From NCBI RefSeq assembly GCF_002101785.1, contig NZ_LQPJ01000097.1:1-64000 (forward strand): a stretch of DNA of 64,000 nt. The letters are read 5' to 3'. The position numbers and the translations under genes are program-made. This document shows positions 10,557 to 21,177 of this stretch, in pieces (position 1 is the first letter of the stretch; the number at the start of each line of letters is the position of its first letter). The stretch is from Mycobacterium palustre (GTDB taxonomy: Bacteria; Actinomycetota; Actinomycetes; Mycobacteriales; Mycobacteriaceae). A model generated the notes under the pieces. It was given only the letters and a program-made list of their open reading frames with translations, did no database searches and was not told where the DNA came from.

Positions 10557-10612
10557 CGAGCGTGCACTCACTGCGATAATTCGAGGCGAATCTCGCAGTA
10601 GCTGCACGTTCG
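10557..10612 (+). repeat. Large interrupted inverted repeat between rpmA and obg
   Basis: The 81-base gap between rpmA and obg holds a long near-symmetrical hairpin. Three nested stems can be read: CGTGCA (10561-10566) with TGCACG (10603-10608), ACTGCGA (10570-10576) with TCGCAGT (10593-10599), and ATTCG (10579-10583) with CGAAT (10587-10591), closed by an AGG loop. Outer bases 10557-10560 also pair with 10609-10612 (one G-T). The two 3-base interruptions (CTC and AGC) face each other as an internal loop. There is no T-tract, so it may be an RNA processing or attenuation structure rather than a simple terminator. Confidence 0.7.
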
Positions 10613-10631
10613 GCGAGCGAGAGGACCGCCG

Positions 10632-12071
10632 ATGCCTCGGTTTGTCGATCGCGTCGTCATCCACGCGCGGGCCGGCTCGGGCGGTAACGGCTGCGCGTCG
10701 GTCCATCGCGAGAAATTCAAGCCGCTGGGCGGTCCCGACGGCGGCAACGGGGGCCGCGGCGGCAGCGTCGTCCTGGTCGTCGACCCCCAGGTGCACACCC
10801 TGCTGGACTTCCATTTCCACCCGCACGTCACCGCGCCGTCGGGCAAACAGGGGATGGGCAACAACCGCGACGGCGCCGCCGGCGCCGACTTGGAGGTCAA
10901 GGTCCCCGACGGCACCGTCGTCCTGGACGAAAACGGCCGGATGCTGGCCGACCTGGTGGGCGCCGGCACCCGCTTCGAAGCCGCCGCCGGCGGCCGCGGC
11001 GGCCTGGGCAACGCCGCGCTGGCGTCGCGGGCCCGCAAGGCCCCGGGGTTTGCGCTGCTGGGCGAGCCGGGCCAGGCCCGCGACCTGACGCTCGAGCTCA
11101 AGACCGTCGCCGACGCCGGCCTGATCGGCTTTCCCTCCGCCGGGAAATCCTCACTGGTGTCCGCGATTTCGGCGGCCAAGCCCAAGATCGCCGACTACCC
11201 GTTCACCACGCTGGTGCCCAACCTCGGCGTGGTGTCGGCGGGCGAGCACACCTTCACCGTCGCCGACGTGCCCGGGCTGATCCCGGGCGCGTCCCAAGGC
11301 CGCGGCCTGGGCCTGGACTTTTTGCGCCATATCGAGCGGTGCGCCGTGCTGGTGCACGTCGTCGACTGCGCCACCGCCGAACCGGGCCGCGACCCGATCT
11401 CCGACATCGACGCGCTGGAGGCCGAACTGGCCGCGTATACGCCGACGCTGCAGGGCGCGGCGCTGGAGGACCTCGCCGAGCGGCCGCGGGCGGTGGTGCT
11501 CAACAAGATCGACGTGCCCGAGGCCCGCGAGCTCGCCGAATTCGTCCACGACGAGATCGCCGGGCGCGGCTGGCCGGTGTTCGCCGTGTCCACGGTGACG
11601 CGGGAAGGCTTGCAGCCGTTGATCTTCGGCCTGTGGCGGATGATCTCCGACTACCACGCCGCCCGGCCGCAGATCGTGGCGCGCCGGCCGGTGATTCGCC
11701 CGGTCCCGGTCGACGAGAGCGGGTTCACCGTCGAACCCGACGGGCACGGCGGCTTCGTCGTCACCGGCGCGCGGCCCGAACGCTGGGTCGGCCAGACCAA
11801 CTTCGACAACGACGAGGCCGTCGGCTACCTCGCCGACCGCCTGGCGCGGTTGGGCGTGGAAGACGAGCTGCTGCGGCTGGGTGCCAAACCCGGGTGCGCC
11901 GTGACCATCGGAGACATGACGTTCGACTGGGAGCCGCAAACGCCTGCCGGACAACAGGTTGCGCTGTCTGGCCGGGGCACCGACGCGCGGCTGGAACGCA
12001 GCGAACGCGTCGGCGCCGCCGAGCGCAAGGCCGCGCGCCGGCAACGCCGGCAACCCGGTGACCCGTCGTGA
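10632..12071 (+). CDS. obg: GTPase Obg (CgtA)
   Basis: A 479-residue essential GTPase that acts in 50S subunit maturation and stress responses. The glycine-rich Obg domain spans about residues 2-158 with repeated GGxGG patterns ([17 protein letters not shown]). The G domain follows: P-loop GFPSAGKSS at 166-174, switch [12 protein letters not shown]3 DVPGLIPGA, and NKID for guanine recognition. A C-terminal OCT domain (from about residue 345, [15 protein letters not shown]) and a basic tail complete it. The ATG at 10632 follows GAGAGGA. Its stop overlaps the proB start by GTGA, so obg and proB are coupled, as in M. tuberculosis (Rv2440c-Rv2439c). Confidence 0.96.
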   Translation: MPRFVDRVVIHARAGSGGNGCASVHREKFKPLGGPDGGNGGRGGSVVLVVDPQVHTLLDFHFHPHVTAPSGKQGMGNNRDGAAGADLEVKVPDGTVVLDENGRMLADLVGAGTRFEAAAGGRGGLGNAALASRARKAPGFALLGEPGQARDLTLELKTVADAGLIGFPSAGKSSLVSAISAAKPKIADYPFTTLVPNLGVVSAGEHTFTVADVPGLIPGASQGRGLGLDFLRHIERCAVLVHVVDCATAEPGRDPISDIDALEAELAAYTPTLQGAALEDLAERPRAVVLNKIDVPEARELAEFVHDEIAGRGWPVFAVSTVTREGLQPLIFGLWRMISDYHAARPQIVARRPVIRPVPVDESGFTVEPDGHGGFVVTGARPERWVGQTNFDNDEAVGYLADRLARLGVEDELLRLGAKPGCAVTIGDMTFDWEPQTPAGQQVALSGRGTDARLERSERVGAAERKAARRQRRQPGDPS

Positions 12072-13171
12072 GCCCCCATCGCGAAGCCATCCGAACGGCG
12101 CGCAGCCTGGTGGTCAAGGTCGGGACCAACGCGCTGACCACCCCGTCGGGGGTATTCGACGCCGGCCGGCTCGCCGGGCTCGCCGACGCCATCGAGGCGC
12201 GTATGAAGGCCGGCACCGACGTGGTGATCGTGTCGTCGGGTGCCATCGCCGCCGGCATCGAACCGCTCGGGTTGTCCCGGCGCCCCAAGGATTTGGCGAC
12301 CAAGCAGGCCGCGGCCAGCGTGGGGCAGGTGGCGCTGGTGAACTCGTGGAGTTCAGCGTTCGCCCGCTACGGCCGCACCGTCGGGCAGGTGCTGCTGACC
12401 GCGCACGACATCTCGGTGCGGGCCTCGCACACCAACGCCCAGCGCACCCTCGACCGGCTGCGCGCGCTGCACGCGGTGGCGATCGTCAACGAGAACGACA
12501 CGGTGGCCACCAACGAGATCCGGTTCGGCGACAACGACCGCCTCTCGGCGCTGGTGGCCCACCTGACCGGCGCCGAGGCGCTGGTGTTGCTGTCCGACAT
12601 CGACGGCCTGTACGACTCCGATCCCCGAAAGTCTAAGGGCGCCAAGTTCATTCCCGAGGTGTCGAGCGCGGCCGACCTGGACGGTGTGGTCGCCGGCCCG
12701 GGCAGCGACCTGGGCACCGGCGGAATGGCGTCGAAGATGTCGTCGGCGCTGCTGGCCGCCGACGCCGGGGTCCCGGTCCTGCTGGCCGCCGCGGCCGATG
12801 CCGCCACCGCGCTCACCGACGCCGCGACCGGCACGGTGTTCGCCGCCCGGCCGGTCCGCATGTCGGCCCGGCGGTTCTGGGTGCGCTACGCCGCCGAGGC
12901 GGCCGGTTCGCTGATCCTCGACGAGGGCGCGGTGCGCGCCGTCGTGCGCCAGCGCCGCTCGCTGCTGGCCGCCGGCATCACCGCGGTCACCGGCCGGTTC
13001 TACGCCGGGGATGTCGTCGAGTTGCGCGGGCCGGACGCGGCGATGGTGGCGCGCGGCGTCGTCGCCTACGATGCGGCCGAGCTGGCCACCATGATGGGCC
13101 GGTCGACTTCCGAGCTGCCCGGCGAGCTGCGGCGCCCCGCGGTGCACGCCGACGACCTGGTGGCGGTGTGA
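12068..13171 (+). CDS. proB: Glutamate 5-kinase
   Basis: First enzyme of proline biosynthesis: phosphorylates L-glutamate with ATP in the cytoplasm. It has 367 residues: an amino acid kinase domain ([14 protein letters not shown] at the N-terminus, [30 protein letters not shown] for glutamate binding, [12 protein letters not shown] for ATP) and a C-terminal PUA domain (about 280-360; [21 protein letters not shown]). It starts with GTG overlapping the obg stop. proA, the next enzyme, lies separately at 26.4 kb. The gene ends 4 bases before the stop of a convergent TetR gene. Confidence 0.96.
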   Translation: MSPHREAIRTARSLVVKVGTNALTTPSGVFDAGRLAGLADAIEARMKAGTDVVIVSSGAIAAGIEPLGLSRRPKDLATKQAAASVGQVALVNSWSSAFARYGRTVGQVLLTAHDISVRASHTNAQRTLDRLRALHAVAIVNENDTVATNEIRFGDNDRLSALVAHLTGAEALVLLSDIDGLYDSDPRKSKGAKFIPEVSSAADLDGVVAGPGSDLGTGGMASKMSSALLAADAGVPVLLAAAADAATALTDAATGTVFAARPVRMSARRFWVRYAAEAAGSLILDEGAVRAVVRQRRSLLAAGITAVTGRFYAGDVVELRGPDAAMVARGVVAYDAAELATMMGRSTSELPGELRRPAVHADDLVAV

Positions 13172-13175
13172 CGCG

Positions 13176-13826
13176 TCAGCCCGCCGACATCGGCTTGAGA
13201 TACAGGGTGTTCCAGGTGATTTCGGCCAGCGTCGCGGCCAGCTCCGCGTCGTGGGATGCCGGGGCCGTCGGCAGGTTCTGCTGGCACGCACGCTCCACCA
13301 TCCAGGTCAGCGCGCTGGCCGTGGTGGCCGCGGGCAGCTCCGGGCGGATGGACCCGTCGGCCTGGCCGTCCTCGATCAGCCGGGTCATCCGGCCCGTGAT
13401 CGCGGTCAGCAGGTTGCGGTAGGTCGCCCCGACCACGGGGTCGTAGCCGGCCATCTCGTTGAGCGCGACCAGCACCGGCTGGTGCCGGCGGTAGGTGGCG
13501 ATGATGCCGGCGAATGCGGCGCGGGCGTCCTCTGGGTCGCGCCGCGCCGCCACGCGCCACCAGCGGTCCGCGCTGTCGGCCAGATCGGTGAACACCTGGC
13601 CGGCCAGCCGGCGCAGCAGGTGGCCCTTGTCCTCGAAGTAGATGTAGAAGCTGGCGCGCGAGATTCCCGCCTCGCTCGACAACCGGTCCACGCTGAGCTC
13701 GGTGAAGCTGGCGCCGTCGCGCATCAGCCGATCGGTGGCCTCCAGCAACCGGCGCTCCAGTTGCTCTCGGCGCTGCTGGCGTCCCTGCTCGCGACGCGCC
13801 TGCGGCTTGCGGGTGACCGACGGCAT
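13176..13826 (-). CDS. TetR family regulator, divergent from the P450
   Basis: A 216-residue TetR-type repressor. The N-terminal helix-turn-helix is clear: LLEATDRLMRDGASFTELSVDRLSSEAGISRASFYIYFEDKGHLLRRL, preceded by a very basic segment. The C-terminal ligand-binding domain is unspecific. I prefer the ATG at 13826; an in-frame TTG at 13850 would add eight residues (MTVDYAGQ) and run into the promoter region. The P450 gene is divergent, and between them is a perfect 7-3-7 palindrome lying in a promoter spacer, so this protein most likely controls the P450 and itself. Its ligand is unknown. Confidence 0.85.
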   Translation of the reverse strand: MPSVTRKPQARREQGRQQRREQLERRLLEATDRLMRDGASFTELSVDRLSSEAGISRASFYIYFEDKGHLLRRLAGQVFTDLADSADRWWRVAARRDPEDARAAFAGIIATYRRHQPVLVALNEMAGYDPVVGATYRNLLTAITGRMTRLIEDGQADGSIRPELPAATTASALTWMVERACQQNLPTAPASHDAELAATLAEITWNTLYLKPMSAG

Positions 13827-13854
13827 TTGCCCAGCATAATCGACGGTCAACGGG

Positions 13855-13884
13855 TTGACTAGACATTATGTCTAGGCATATTGT
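13855..13884 (+). promoter_or_regulatory. P450 promoter with an embedded TetR operator
   Basis: TTGACT (13855-13860) and TATTGT (13879-13884) are 18 bp apart and form a good promoter for the P450. Within it lies a perfect inverted repeat, CTAGACA-TTA-TGTCTAG (13859-13875), which overlaps the -35 end and fills the spacer. A repressor bound there would block RNA polymerase. The position between the divergent TetR gene and the P450 makes this the probable operator. Confidence 0.7.
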
Positions 13885-13913
13885 CGATCCGTTCCGGTCT
13901 GCTGGAGGGTTCC

Positions 13914-15173
13914 ATGACGGCGATGCCTGCCACTGCCCGCGCCTACGACGCCATCGACCTGTCATCGCGGGCGTTCTGGTCGACCACCGCAAAGGAGCGG
14001 GAACGTTCGTTCGCGGTGCTGCGGGCCGAGCGGCCGGTGAGCTGGCATCCGCCGGTCGAAGACGCGCTGATGCCCGATCCCGACGATCCCGGCTTTTGGG
14101 CGGTCACCCGGCGCGCGGACATCGTCACGGTCAGCCGCAACAACGAGGTGTTCCTGTCCGGTAAAGGCGTGATGTTCGAGAACATCCCCGCCGAGCTGCT
14201 CGAAGCGTCGCAGTCCTTCCTGGCCATGGACCCGCCGCGGCACACCAAGCTGCGCAAGCTCGCCCACGCCGCGCTCAGCCCGCGGCAGGTCCGCCGCATC
14301 GAGGATTCGATCAAGGCGAACGCCAAGACCATCGTCGGGGAGCTGCGGGCCGCGGGCAGCGGGGCCGATTTCGTCGAGCACTGCGCCAAGGAACTGCCCA
14401 TCCGCACCCTCTCGGACATGGTCGGGGTCCCCGAGTCCGAGCGGGAGCGCCTGGCGCAGGCCACCGACGCCATGGTGTCGTGGGCCGACCCCGCCTACCT
14501 CGGCGGCCGCCATCCGCTGGAAGTGCTGATGGAGCACCAAACGTACGTGCACCAGCTGGCCGGCGCGCTGGCCGCCGAGCGCCGCGACCGCCCCGGTGAC
14601 GACCTGATCAGCAGCCTGGTGCACGCCGAGGTGGACGGCGACCGGCTGACCGACGCCGAGGTGGCGGCGTTCTTCGTGCTGCTGTCGGTGGCCGGCAACG
14701 ACACCACCCGCCAGACCATTAGCCACGCGCTGAAGGCGCTCACCGACTTCGCAGACCAGCGGGCCTGGCTGGTCGCGGATTTCGACAACCGGATCGGCAC
14801 CGCGGTCGAGGAGTTCATCCGGTGGGCCACGCCGGTGATGACTTTTCGTCGCACGGCCGCAACGGATTTCGAGCTCGGCGGCCAGACCATCCTGGCGGGG
14901 GAGAAGGTGGTGATGTTCTATTCGTCCGGGAACTTCGACCCCGAGGCGTTCGAGCATCCGGAGCGCTTGGACCTGAGCCGCAACCCCAACCCGCACGTCG
15001 GCTTCGGCGGCGGTGGGCTGCACTTCTGCCTGGGGGCCCACGTCGCCCGGGCGCAACTGCGGGCCATCATCGGGGAGTTGCTTCGTCAGCTGCCGAACAT
15101 CCAGGCGGGCGATCCCAGCTATGTGGCGGGCAACTTCGTGCACGCCATCGGCAGCATGCCCTGCGCGTTCTAG
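13914..15173 (+). CDS. Cytochrome P450 (CYP124/125/142-like)
   Basis: A 419-residue soluble bacterial P450. The heme loop [13 protein letters not shown] is canonical with ligand C372. The I-helix oxygen-activation motif reads AGNDTTR, as in the actinobacterial CYP124/125/142 group that oxidises terminal methyl groups of steroids and branched lipids; assignment to that group is by motif only. The EEFIR (ExxR) and [12 protein letters not shown] motifs are also present. The ATG at 13914 follows GGAGGG (13904-13909). It is preceded by a TetR-type operator/promoter. Its stop codon shares the tetranucleotide CTAG with the stop of the convergent sirtuin gene. It sits between proB and nadE, which are closer neighbours in M. 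tuberculosis, so it is an insertion relative to that genome. Confidence 0.92.
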   Translation: MTAMPATARAYDAIDLSSRAFWSTTAKERERSFAVLRAERPVSWHPPVEDALMPDPDDPGFWAVTRRADIVTVSRNNEVFLSGKGVMFENIPAELLEASQSFLAMDPPRHTKLRKLAHAALSPRQVRRIEDSIKANAKTIVGELRAAGSGADFVEHCAKELPIRTLSDMVGVPESERERLAQATDAMVSWADPAYLGGRHPLEVLMEHQTYVHQLAGALAAERRDRPGDDLISSLVHAEVDGDRLTDAEVAAFFVLLSVAGNDTTRQTISHALKALTDFADQRAWLVADFDNRIGTAVEEFIRWATPVMTFRRTAATDFELGGQTILAGEKVVMFYSSGNFDPEAFEHPERLDLSRNPNPHVGFGGGGLHFCLGAHVARAQLRAIIGELLRQLPNIQAGDPSYVAGNFVHAIGSMPCAF

Positions 15174-16018
15174 GCCAGGGACAGCGCACCCAGTTCGGTG
15201 GCCAGCACCGTCAACAGCTCCGAGCAGCCGCCGTCGACCTTGAGGGTGGCCAGGTCGTCGCCCCGGGTGCGGCCGCGGTTGACGATCGCGACCGGGATGC
15301 CCCGCGCCGCGGCGTGACGCACGAAGCGGTAGCCGGAGAACACGGTCAGCGACGAGCCGGCGACCAGCAGCGCCTCGGCGTCGTCGACCAGCGAATAAGC
15401 CCGCGCGACAACGTCTTTGGGCACGCTTTCGCCGAAGTAGACGATGTCGGGCTTGAGCATGCCGCCGCAGCGCGGGCAGTCCAGGTAGCGGAACGACGCG
15501 GTATCGGCGACGACGGCGTCGGCGTCGGGCGCCACCGCCAGCCCGCCGACCGCCTCGGCGCGCTCGATGAACCCGGGGTTGAGTTGCTCGAGCCGGTCGG
15601 CGAGGGTCGCCCGGCTCATGGCGTGCCCGCAGCCCAGGCAGACCACCCGCGCGTAGGTGCCGTGCAGGTTGACGACGTTGCGGCTGCCGGCCTTGGTGTG
15701 CAGCAGGTCGACGTTCTGGGTGATCACGCCGGTCACCACCCCGGCGTCTTCCAGCGCGGCCAGCGCCCGGTGCCCGGCGTTGGGTGCGGTGTCGTCCATG
15801 TGCCGCCACCCCACGTGGTTGCGGGCCCAATAGCGCTGGCGGAACGCCGGATCGGCGGTGAACTGGCCGATCGTCATCGGATTGCTCGGCGGCGAGTCGG
15901 GGCCCCGATAGTCGGGGATGCCGGAGTCGGTGGAAAGCCCCGCCCCGGTGAGCACCGCCACCCGGCGACGGGCCAGCAGCGCCACCAGCTCCGGCGATTC
16001 GGCGGTGGGTGCCCTCAC
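15170..16018 (-). CDS. Sir2-family NAD-dependent protein deacylase
   Basis: A 282-residue sirtuin that removes acyl groups from lysines using NAD. Visible signatures are LTGAGLSTDSGIPDYRG (NAD binding), TQNVDLLH, the catalytic His in LHGTY, and two zinc CxxC pairs, CLGC and CPRC. KPDIVYFGE and AGSSLTVFSG complete the Rossmann part. The GTG at 16018 is chosen because conserved sequence begins soon after; a further upstream extension reads into the next gene. It is close to the bacterial class that resembles SIRT4-type enzymes (short, AGSSL), but subclass and substrate are uncertain. It lies downstream of, and in line with, the cysteine hydrolase gene on the same strand. Confidence 0.9.
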   Translation of the reverse strand: MRAPTAESPELVALLARRRVAVLTGAGLSTDSGIPDYRGPDSPPSNPMTIGQFTADPAFRQRYWARNHVGWRHMDDTAPNAGHRALAALEDAGVVTGVITQNVDLLHTKAGSRNVVNLHGTYARVVCLGCGHAMSRATLADRLEQLNPGFIERAEAVGGLAVAPDADAVVADTASFRYLDCPRCGGMLKPDIVYFGESVPKDVVARAYSLVDDAEALLVAGSSLTVFSGYRFVRHAAARGIPVAIVNRGRTRGDDLATLKVDGGCSELLTVLATELGALSLA

Positions 16019-16068
16019 CCGTTCGAGAGTAGCCGTCCCCGGCGAGCGGGCGCCGCGGTGCGCCGAAC

Positions 16069-16608
16069 CTAGCCCAGGCAGTCCGCCGCGGTGGTGAGCT
16101 CGGCGGACATGTTCTGCTCCATCATCGTCAGCGCCGCCTTGCCGAGGTCGGCGTCGATGTGGGCGACCGCGTCGGTCGGGATGACGACGGGGAAGTGGCG
16201 GACGTAGGCGTCGAGCGCGGTGTAGAGGATGCACTGCTCGGTGACCTGGCCGGTCAGGATCAGCCGCTTGGTCTCCAAACGGCCGAGCAGGTAGGCCAGC
16301 GCCGTCGCATAGAACGCGCTGTGGCGCACCTTGGTCATCAGCCGGCTGCCGCCGGCCGGCGCGATCGGCTTGATCAGGTCGGGCCGCGCCCCGTCGAGGG
16401 CGGCCCGCACGATGTCGGAGAACTCGGCGCCGAAATCGCCGTAGTTGTCGTTGACATAGACCAGGTCGACGCCGTCGTCCGCGCGCGCCCGGCGGACCAG
16501 ATCGGCGAGGGGGTCGACGATCTTCTCGACATTGGGTATCAGATCTTCAGCGTCGTCATGCCGATAGGTGTTCATCATGTCGATGACGACGACGGCGGTA
16601 TCGCTCAT
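16069..16608 (-). CDS. Isochorismatase-like cysteine hydrolase
   Basis: A 179-residue member of the isochorismatase/nicotinamidase fold. The conserved N-terminal strand AVVVIDMMNTY supplies the catalytic Asp, a Lys lies near KPIAPAGG/MTKVRHSAFY, and the catalytic Cys is in LTGQVTEQCILYTALDAY. These three residues form the usual triad. The ATG at 16608 precedes the conserved strand; the 59-base gap to the divergent nadE is probably a shared promoter. Adjacency to nadE and to an NAD-consuming sirtuin makes a nicotinamidase-type or other NAD-salvage role attractive, but the sequence does not settle the substrate. Confidence 0.85.
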   Translation of the reverse strand: MSDTAVVVIDMMNTYRHDDAEDLIPNVEKIVDPLADLVRRARADDGVDLVYVNDNYGDFGAEFSDIVRAALDGARPDLIKPIAPAGGSRLMTKVRHSAFYATALAYLLGRLETKRLILTGQVTEQCILYTALDAYVRHFPVVIPTDAVAHIDADLGKAALTMMEQNMSAELTTAADCLG

Positions 16609-16667
16609 GCCTCGGGGGATACCCGCCCGCAACGAGTTGACAACTGTCGGGCGACAATGGAAGGGCA

Positions 16668-18722
<2,055 letters not shown>

Positions 18723-18729
18723 GTTCGCG

Positions 18730-20064
18730 TTACCACTGCGCCGAAAGCACGATCTGACGCACGCGGTCCAGCGCTTCGGCGAGGTCGTTATGCTCTGGCG
18801 TACCAAGCGCGAGTCGCAGGGCGTTGGGCGGGTGCGGTGTGACGCAAAAGGCTTCCGCCGTCGACACCAGGATGCCCGCGTCCGCCAACTCGTGCGCAAT
18901 GCGTTCGGCGCGAACGTTTTCCGGCAGCCGCAGCCAACCGTAATAGCTCGACGGCTGCCCGTGGTAGTCGAGTCCCGCCAACGCGCGCTGGGCGATTCGT
19001 TGACGCGCCCGCGCGTCGGCGCGCCGGCGCTTCTCGAGCAGGGTGACCGTGCCGTCGGCCAGCCATCCGGTCACCAGCGCCGACACCAGGCTCGAGGTGC
19101 CCCAGCTCGACGCGCGCACCGCTTGTTTGGCGTGCGCGACGAGCGCGTCGGGTGCCACGACGAAACCGAACCGTAGACCGGTGGCAAGATTCTTCGACAA
19201 GCTCGCGACGTGCAGGGTGCGTTCCGGTGCCAACTCGTAAAGCGTTGGGCCGCAATCTGGAGCGAGGAAAGCGTAGGTGCCGTCCTCGATCACGGCACAG
19301 TCGTGCCGATGGGCGATTCCGAGCAGGCGAACGCGCTGCGCCCCAGACATGGTGTAGCCGAGAGGGTTTTGCAGCGTGGGCATGGTGTAGATGGCTGCGA
19401 CCCGCCGTCGCGAACACAGCGCCGCAAGCGCGTCGAAGTCCGGCCCCTGGAGGCCGGAAGGGAATGGGGCGAGCTCCAGGGCGCGGTCGTCGGCGAGCAG
19501 CTTGATGCCGGGATAGGTCAGTTCATCGACAGCGATGATGGCCCCCGGTCGCGCCAGCACGCGCAGCGCGATGTCGAGTCCGTGCTGAGATCCTGCGGTC
19601 AGCACGACATTGTCGGGCGGGACGTCGATTCCGCGGTCCAATAGGTATGTGGCGACCGCTGCCCTGTCGCGGGACCCGCCGCCGGGCGCATGCTGCGTGA
19701 GCACCGACCGCAAGTCGCCCGTCGCGGCCATGTGCCGCAACGCTTCCCGTAGCTGTTCGTCCTGGCCGGCGGCCAGCGGCTGATTGAACGACAAGTCGGC
19801 GACCCGCGACGCCGAGGCGATACGGCGGCCGTCCAAGCCGCCATAGCCGCCCTGGTCGCGGACGAAGGTACCGCGGCCGGGTTCGCCAACCACCAATCCC
19901 GCGCGCGAAAGGTGCGCGTAGACGCGCGTGGCGGTGGCCAGGGCGATGCCATGCCGGCGGGCGAGGTCGCGGTGGGTGGGCAGGCGAGTGCCGGGCGACA
20001 GGCGCCCGTCCCGGATATCCGCGGTCAGCTGGTCGACGATCGCGGTGTAGCGGCTGGTCGCCAT
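18730..20064 (-). CDS. MocR-type regulator (GntR DNA-binding domain fused to aminotransferase fold)
   Basis: A 444-residue regulator. Residues 1-75 form a GntR winged helix (LPTHRDLARRHGIALATATRVYAHLSRAGLVVGEPGRGTFVRD). The rest is a fold-type I aminotransferase domain with the PLP lysine in HVASLSKNLATGLRFGFV and upstream TAGSQHGLDIALRVL. MocR proteins use PLP as a cofactor and control genes of vitamin B6, GABA, taurine or amino acid metabolism. Two long inverted repeats lie just upstream (20082-20107 and 20149-20174), and the divergent gene is a GNAT acetyltransferase, so that gene is the probable target. Which effector it senses is not readable. Confidence 0.9.
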   Translation of the reverse strand: MATSRYTAIVDQLTADIRDGRLSPGTRLPTHRDLARRHGIALATATRVYAHLSRAGLVVGEPGRGTFVRDQGGYGGLDGRRIASASRVADLSFNQPLAAGQDEQLREALRHMAATGDLRSVLTQHAPGGGSRDRAAVATYLLDRGIDVPPDNVVLTAGSQHGLDIALRVLARPGAIIAVDELTYPGIKLLADDRALELAPFPSGLQGPDFDALAALCSRRRVAAIYTMPTLQNPLGYTMSGAQRVRLLGIAHRHDCAVIEDGTYAFLAPDCGPTLYELAPERTLHVASLSKNLATGLRFGFVVAPDALVAHAKQAVRASSWGTSSLVSALVTGWLADGTVTLLEKRRRADARARQRIAQRALAGLDYHGQPSSYYGWLRLPENVRAERIAHELADAGILVSTAEAFCVTPHPPNALRLALGTPEHNDLAEALDRVRQIVLSAQW

Positions 20065-20081
20065 CGAAACCCGCCCTTCAG

Positions 20082-20107
20082 CTAGGACAATTTACCGATT
20101 GTTCTAC
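20082..20107. promoter_or_regulatory. MocR operator, proximal copy (imperfect)
   Basis: CTAGGACAAT, six bases, then ATTGTTCTAC: the same 10-6-10 layout as the distal copy with two mismatches in the right arm. It starts 17 bases upstream of the regulator's start codon, where binding would block its transcription (autoregulation). Confidence 0.7.
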
Positions 20108-20148
20108 CACGGGCGGACCCGCGGCCCAGCCGCCTTGTGGGCTTGTAT

Positions 20149-20174
20149 CTAGGACAATTATTCGATTGTCCTAG
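20149..20174. promoter_or_regulatory. MocR operator, distal copy (perfect 10-6-10 palindrome)
   Basis: CTAGGACAAT and its exact complement ATTGTCCTAG flank six bases (TATTCG). The centre is 67 bp from the centre of the proximal copy. It is on the acetyltransferase side of the divergent region; a possible -10 (TAAGCT, 20185-20190) would place the -35 of the acetyltransferase promoter inside this site. Confidence 0.75.
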
Positions 20175-20219
20175 TTGGGGCGGATAAGCTTGCCAAACGA
20201 AGTCAGGAGGTGGTGACCG

Positions 20220-20747
20220 ATTAGCGCTCCCTGTGGCTCATTTTCGGCCGCCACGAGTCGCACGCCGGCGAACGCGGTCCCGCCTGCCATCCGTGTCCGA
20301 CACGTCAAAAAAACCGATCGTGCTGCGGTCCTGGCCATGCACGAGCGTTGCAGCGCGGCAACGCGCTACTCGAGATGGCTGGGACCATCCTCGATATTCC
20401 CAGAGTCGTACCTGCGCTCGGTGCTGGCCGGCAGCGCCGAGCACATCGCCCTGGTCGCCGTCTGCGAGCGCCAGCCGGATGAGGTGATCGGATTAGCCAG
20501 TGCGGGACTGACTTCGGATGGCTGGCGGGAGTTAGGCCTCCTGGTGGAGGATCGCTATCAGTCACGAGGCATCGGCATGTCGATGCTTACCATCCTGGTA
20601 AACCTTCTCGATCGAGATCAAAGCCTATGTGCCTCTGCTCTGTTCGAGAATTGCCGGCTGCTTGACAAGCTGGCGCGATTCGGCACGGTGACGATCCGCC
20701 ACGAGTGCGGGATCAGTTATGCGCGTGTGATCCGCGCGCTACGCTGA
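20220..20747 (+). CDS. GNAT acetyltransferase with no standard start codon (ATT start or frameshift)
   Basis: The conserved GNAT-type frame runs from 20217 to 20747. IRVRHVKKTDRAAVLAMHERCSAATRYSRW is the usual N-terminal strand and helix of the family, and ELGLLVEDRYQSRGIGMSML is the acetyl-CoA loop (Q/RxxGxG/A as QSRGIG). The first in-frame ATG (20337) would cut off the N-terminal strand. Upstream there is no in-frame ATG, GTG or TTG. A strong Shine-Dalgarno AGGAGG (20205-20210) lies 9 bases before an in-frame ATT at 20220, and a GTG at 20213 opens a frame that stops after three codons (GTG ACC GAT TAG). Either ATT is the start, or a 1-base indel has broken the N-terminus. The substrate is unknown; a MocR regulator is divergent. 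Confidence 0.65.
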   Translation: MSAPCGSFSAATSRTPANAVPPAIRVRHVKKTDRAAVLAMHERCSAATRYSRWLGPSSIFPESYLRSVLAGSAEHIALVAVCERQPDEVIGLASAGLTSDGWRELGLLVEDRYQSRGIGMSMLTILVNLLDRDQSLCASALFENCRLLDKLARFGTVTIRHECGISYARVIRALR

Positions 20748-20760
20748 CCTGCTGCACATC

Positions 20761-21177
20761 GTGCGGTTGCGGCGACAACGCCGGACCGGCGAGCCATTGA
20801 TGGTCAGCGAAGGGTGGCTTCCAAGCGAGCTGGCCGGCTCATTGACCGAGCCGGCGTTGCGACGGGAACCGCTATATGAACTGTTGTCGGACGTCGGGAT
20901 CGTCGTGGACCGGATGCGACACGAAATCAAGGCCGAAATCGCGGGCCCGCGCAGCGCACGTCTGCTGGACACGGCGATCGGCGCCGCACTGCTGCGTATC
21001 AACTGCCTCGGATTCGTGGTCGACGCACCGCATCACCACCTGTCGATTCTGTTGTCTCCCAGCCGTAGCCGCGTGCTGCTGAGCCAGACGGCCGATGAAC
21101 TGGAAATGGCCGATGGCTTGACCATTGCCCACGATGTGGCGAGGTGCGCTAACGAAGGAGCCCGACGCCGGGGATGA
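20761..21177 (+). CDS. Hypothetical protein downstream of the acetyltransferase
   Basis: I do not recognise this protein of 138 residues. It is mostly hydrophilic with amphipathic stretches (ELAGSLTEPALRREPLYELLSDVGIVVDRMRHEIKAEI; then LLDTAIGAALLRINCLGFVVDA), no signal peptide and no clear membrane segment. GTG at 20761 is used; ATG at 20800 (MVSEGWL) is an alternative. It starts 13 bases after the acetyltransferase stop in the same direction, so the two probably form a small operon under MocR control. Its last 29 bases overlap, tail to tail, the 3' end of the convergent methyltransferase-like gene, unusual for this compact but orderly region. Confidence 0.55.
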   Translation: MRLRRQRRTGEPLMVSEGWLPSELAGSLTEPALRREPLYELLSDVGIVVDRMRHEIKAEIAGPRSARLLDTAIGAALLRINCLGFVVDAPHHHLSILLSPSRSRVLLSQTADELEMADGLTIAHDVARCANEGARRRG

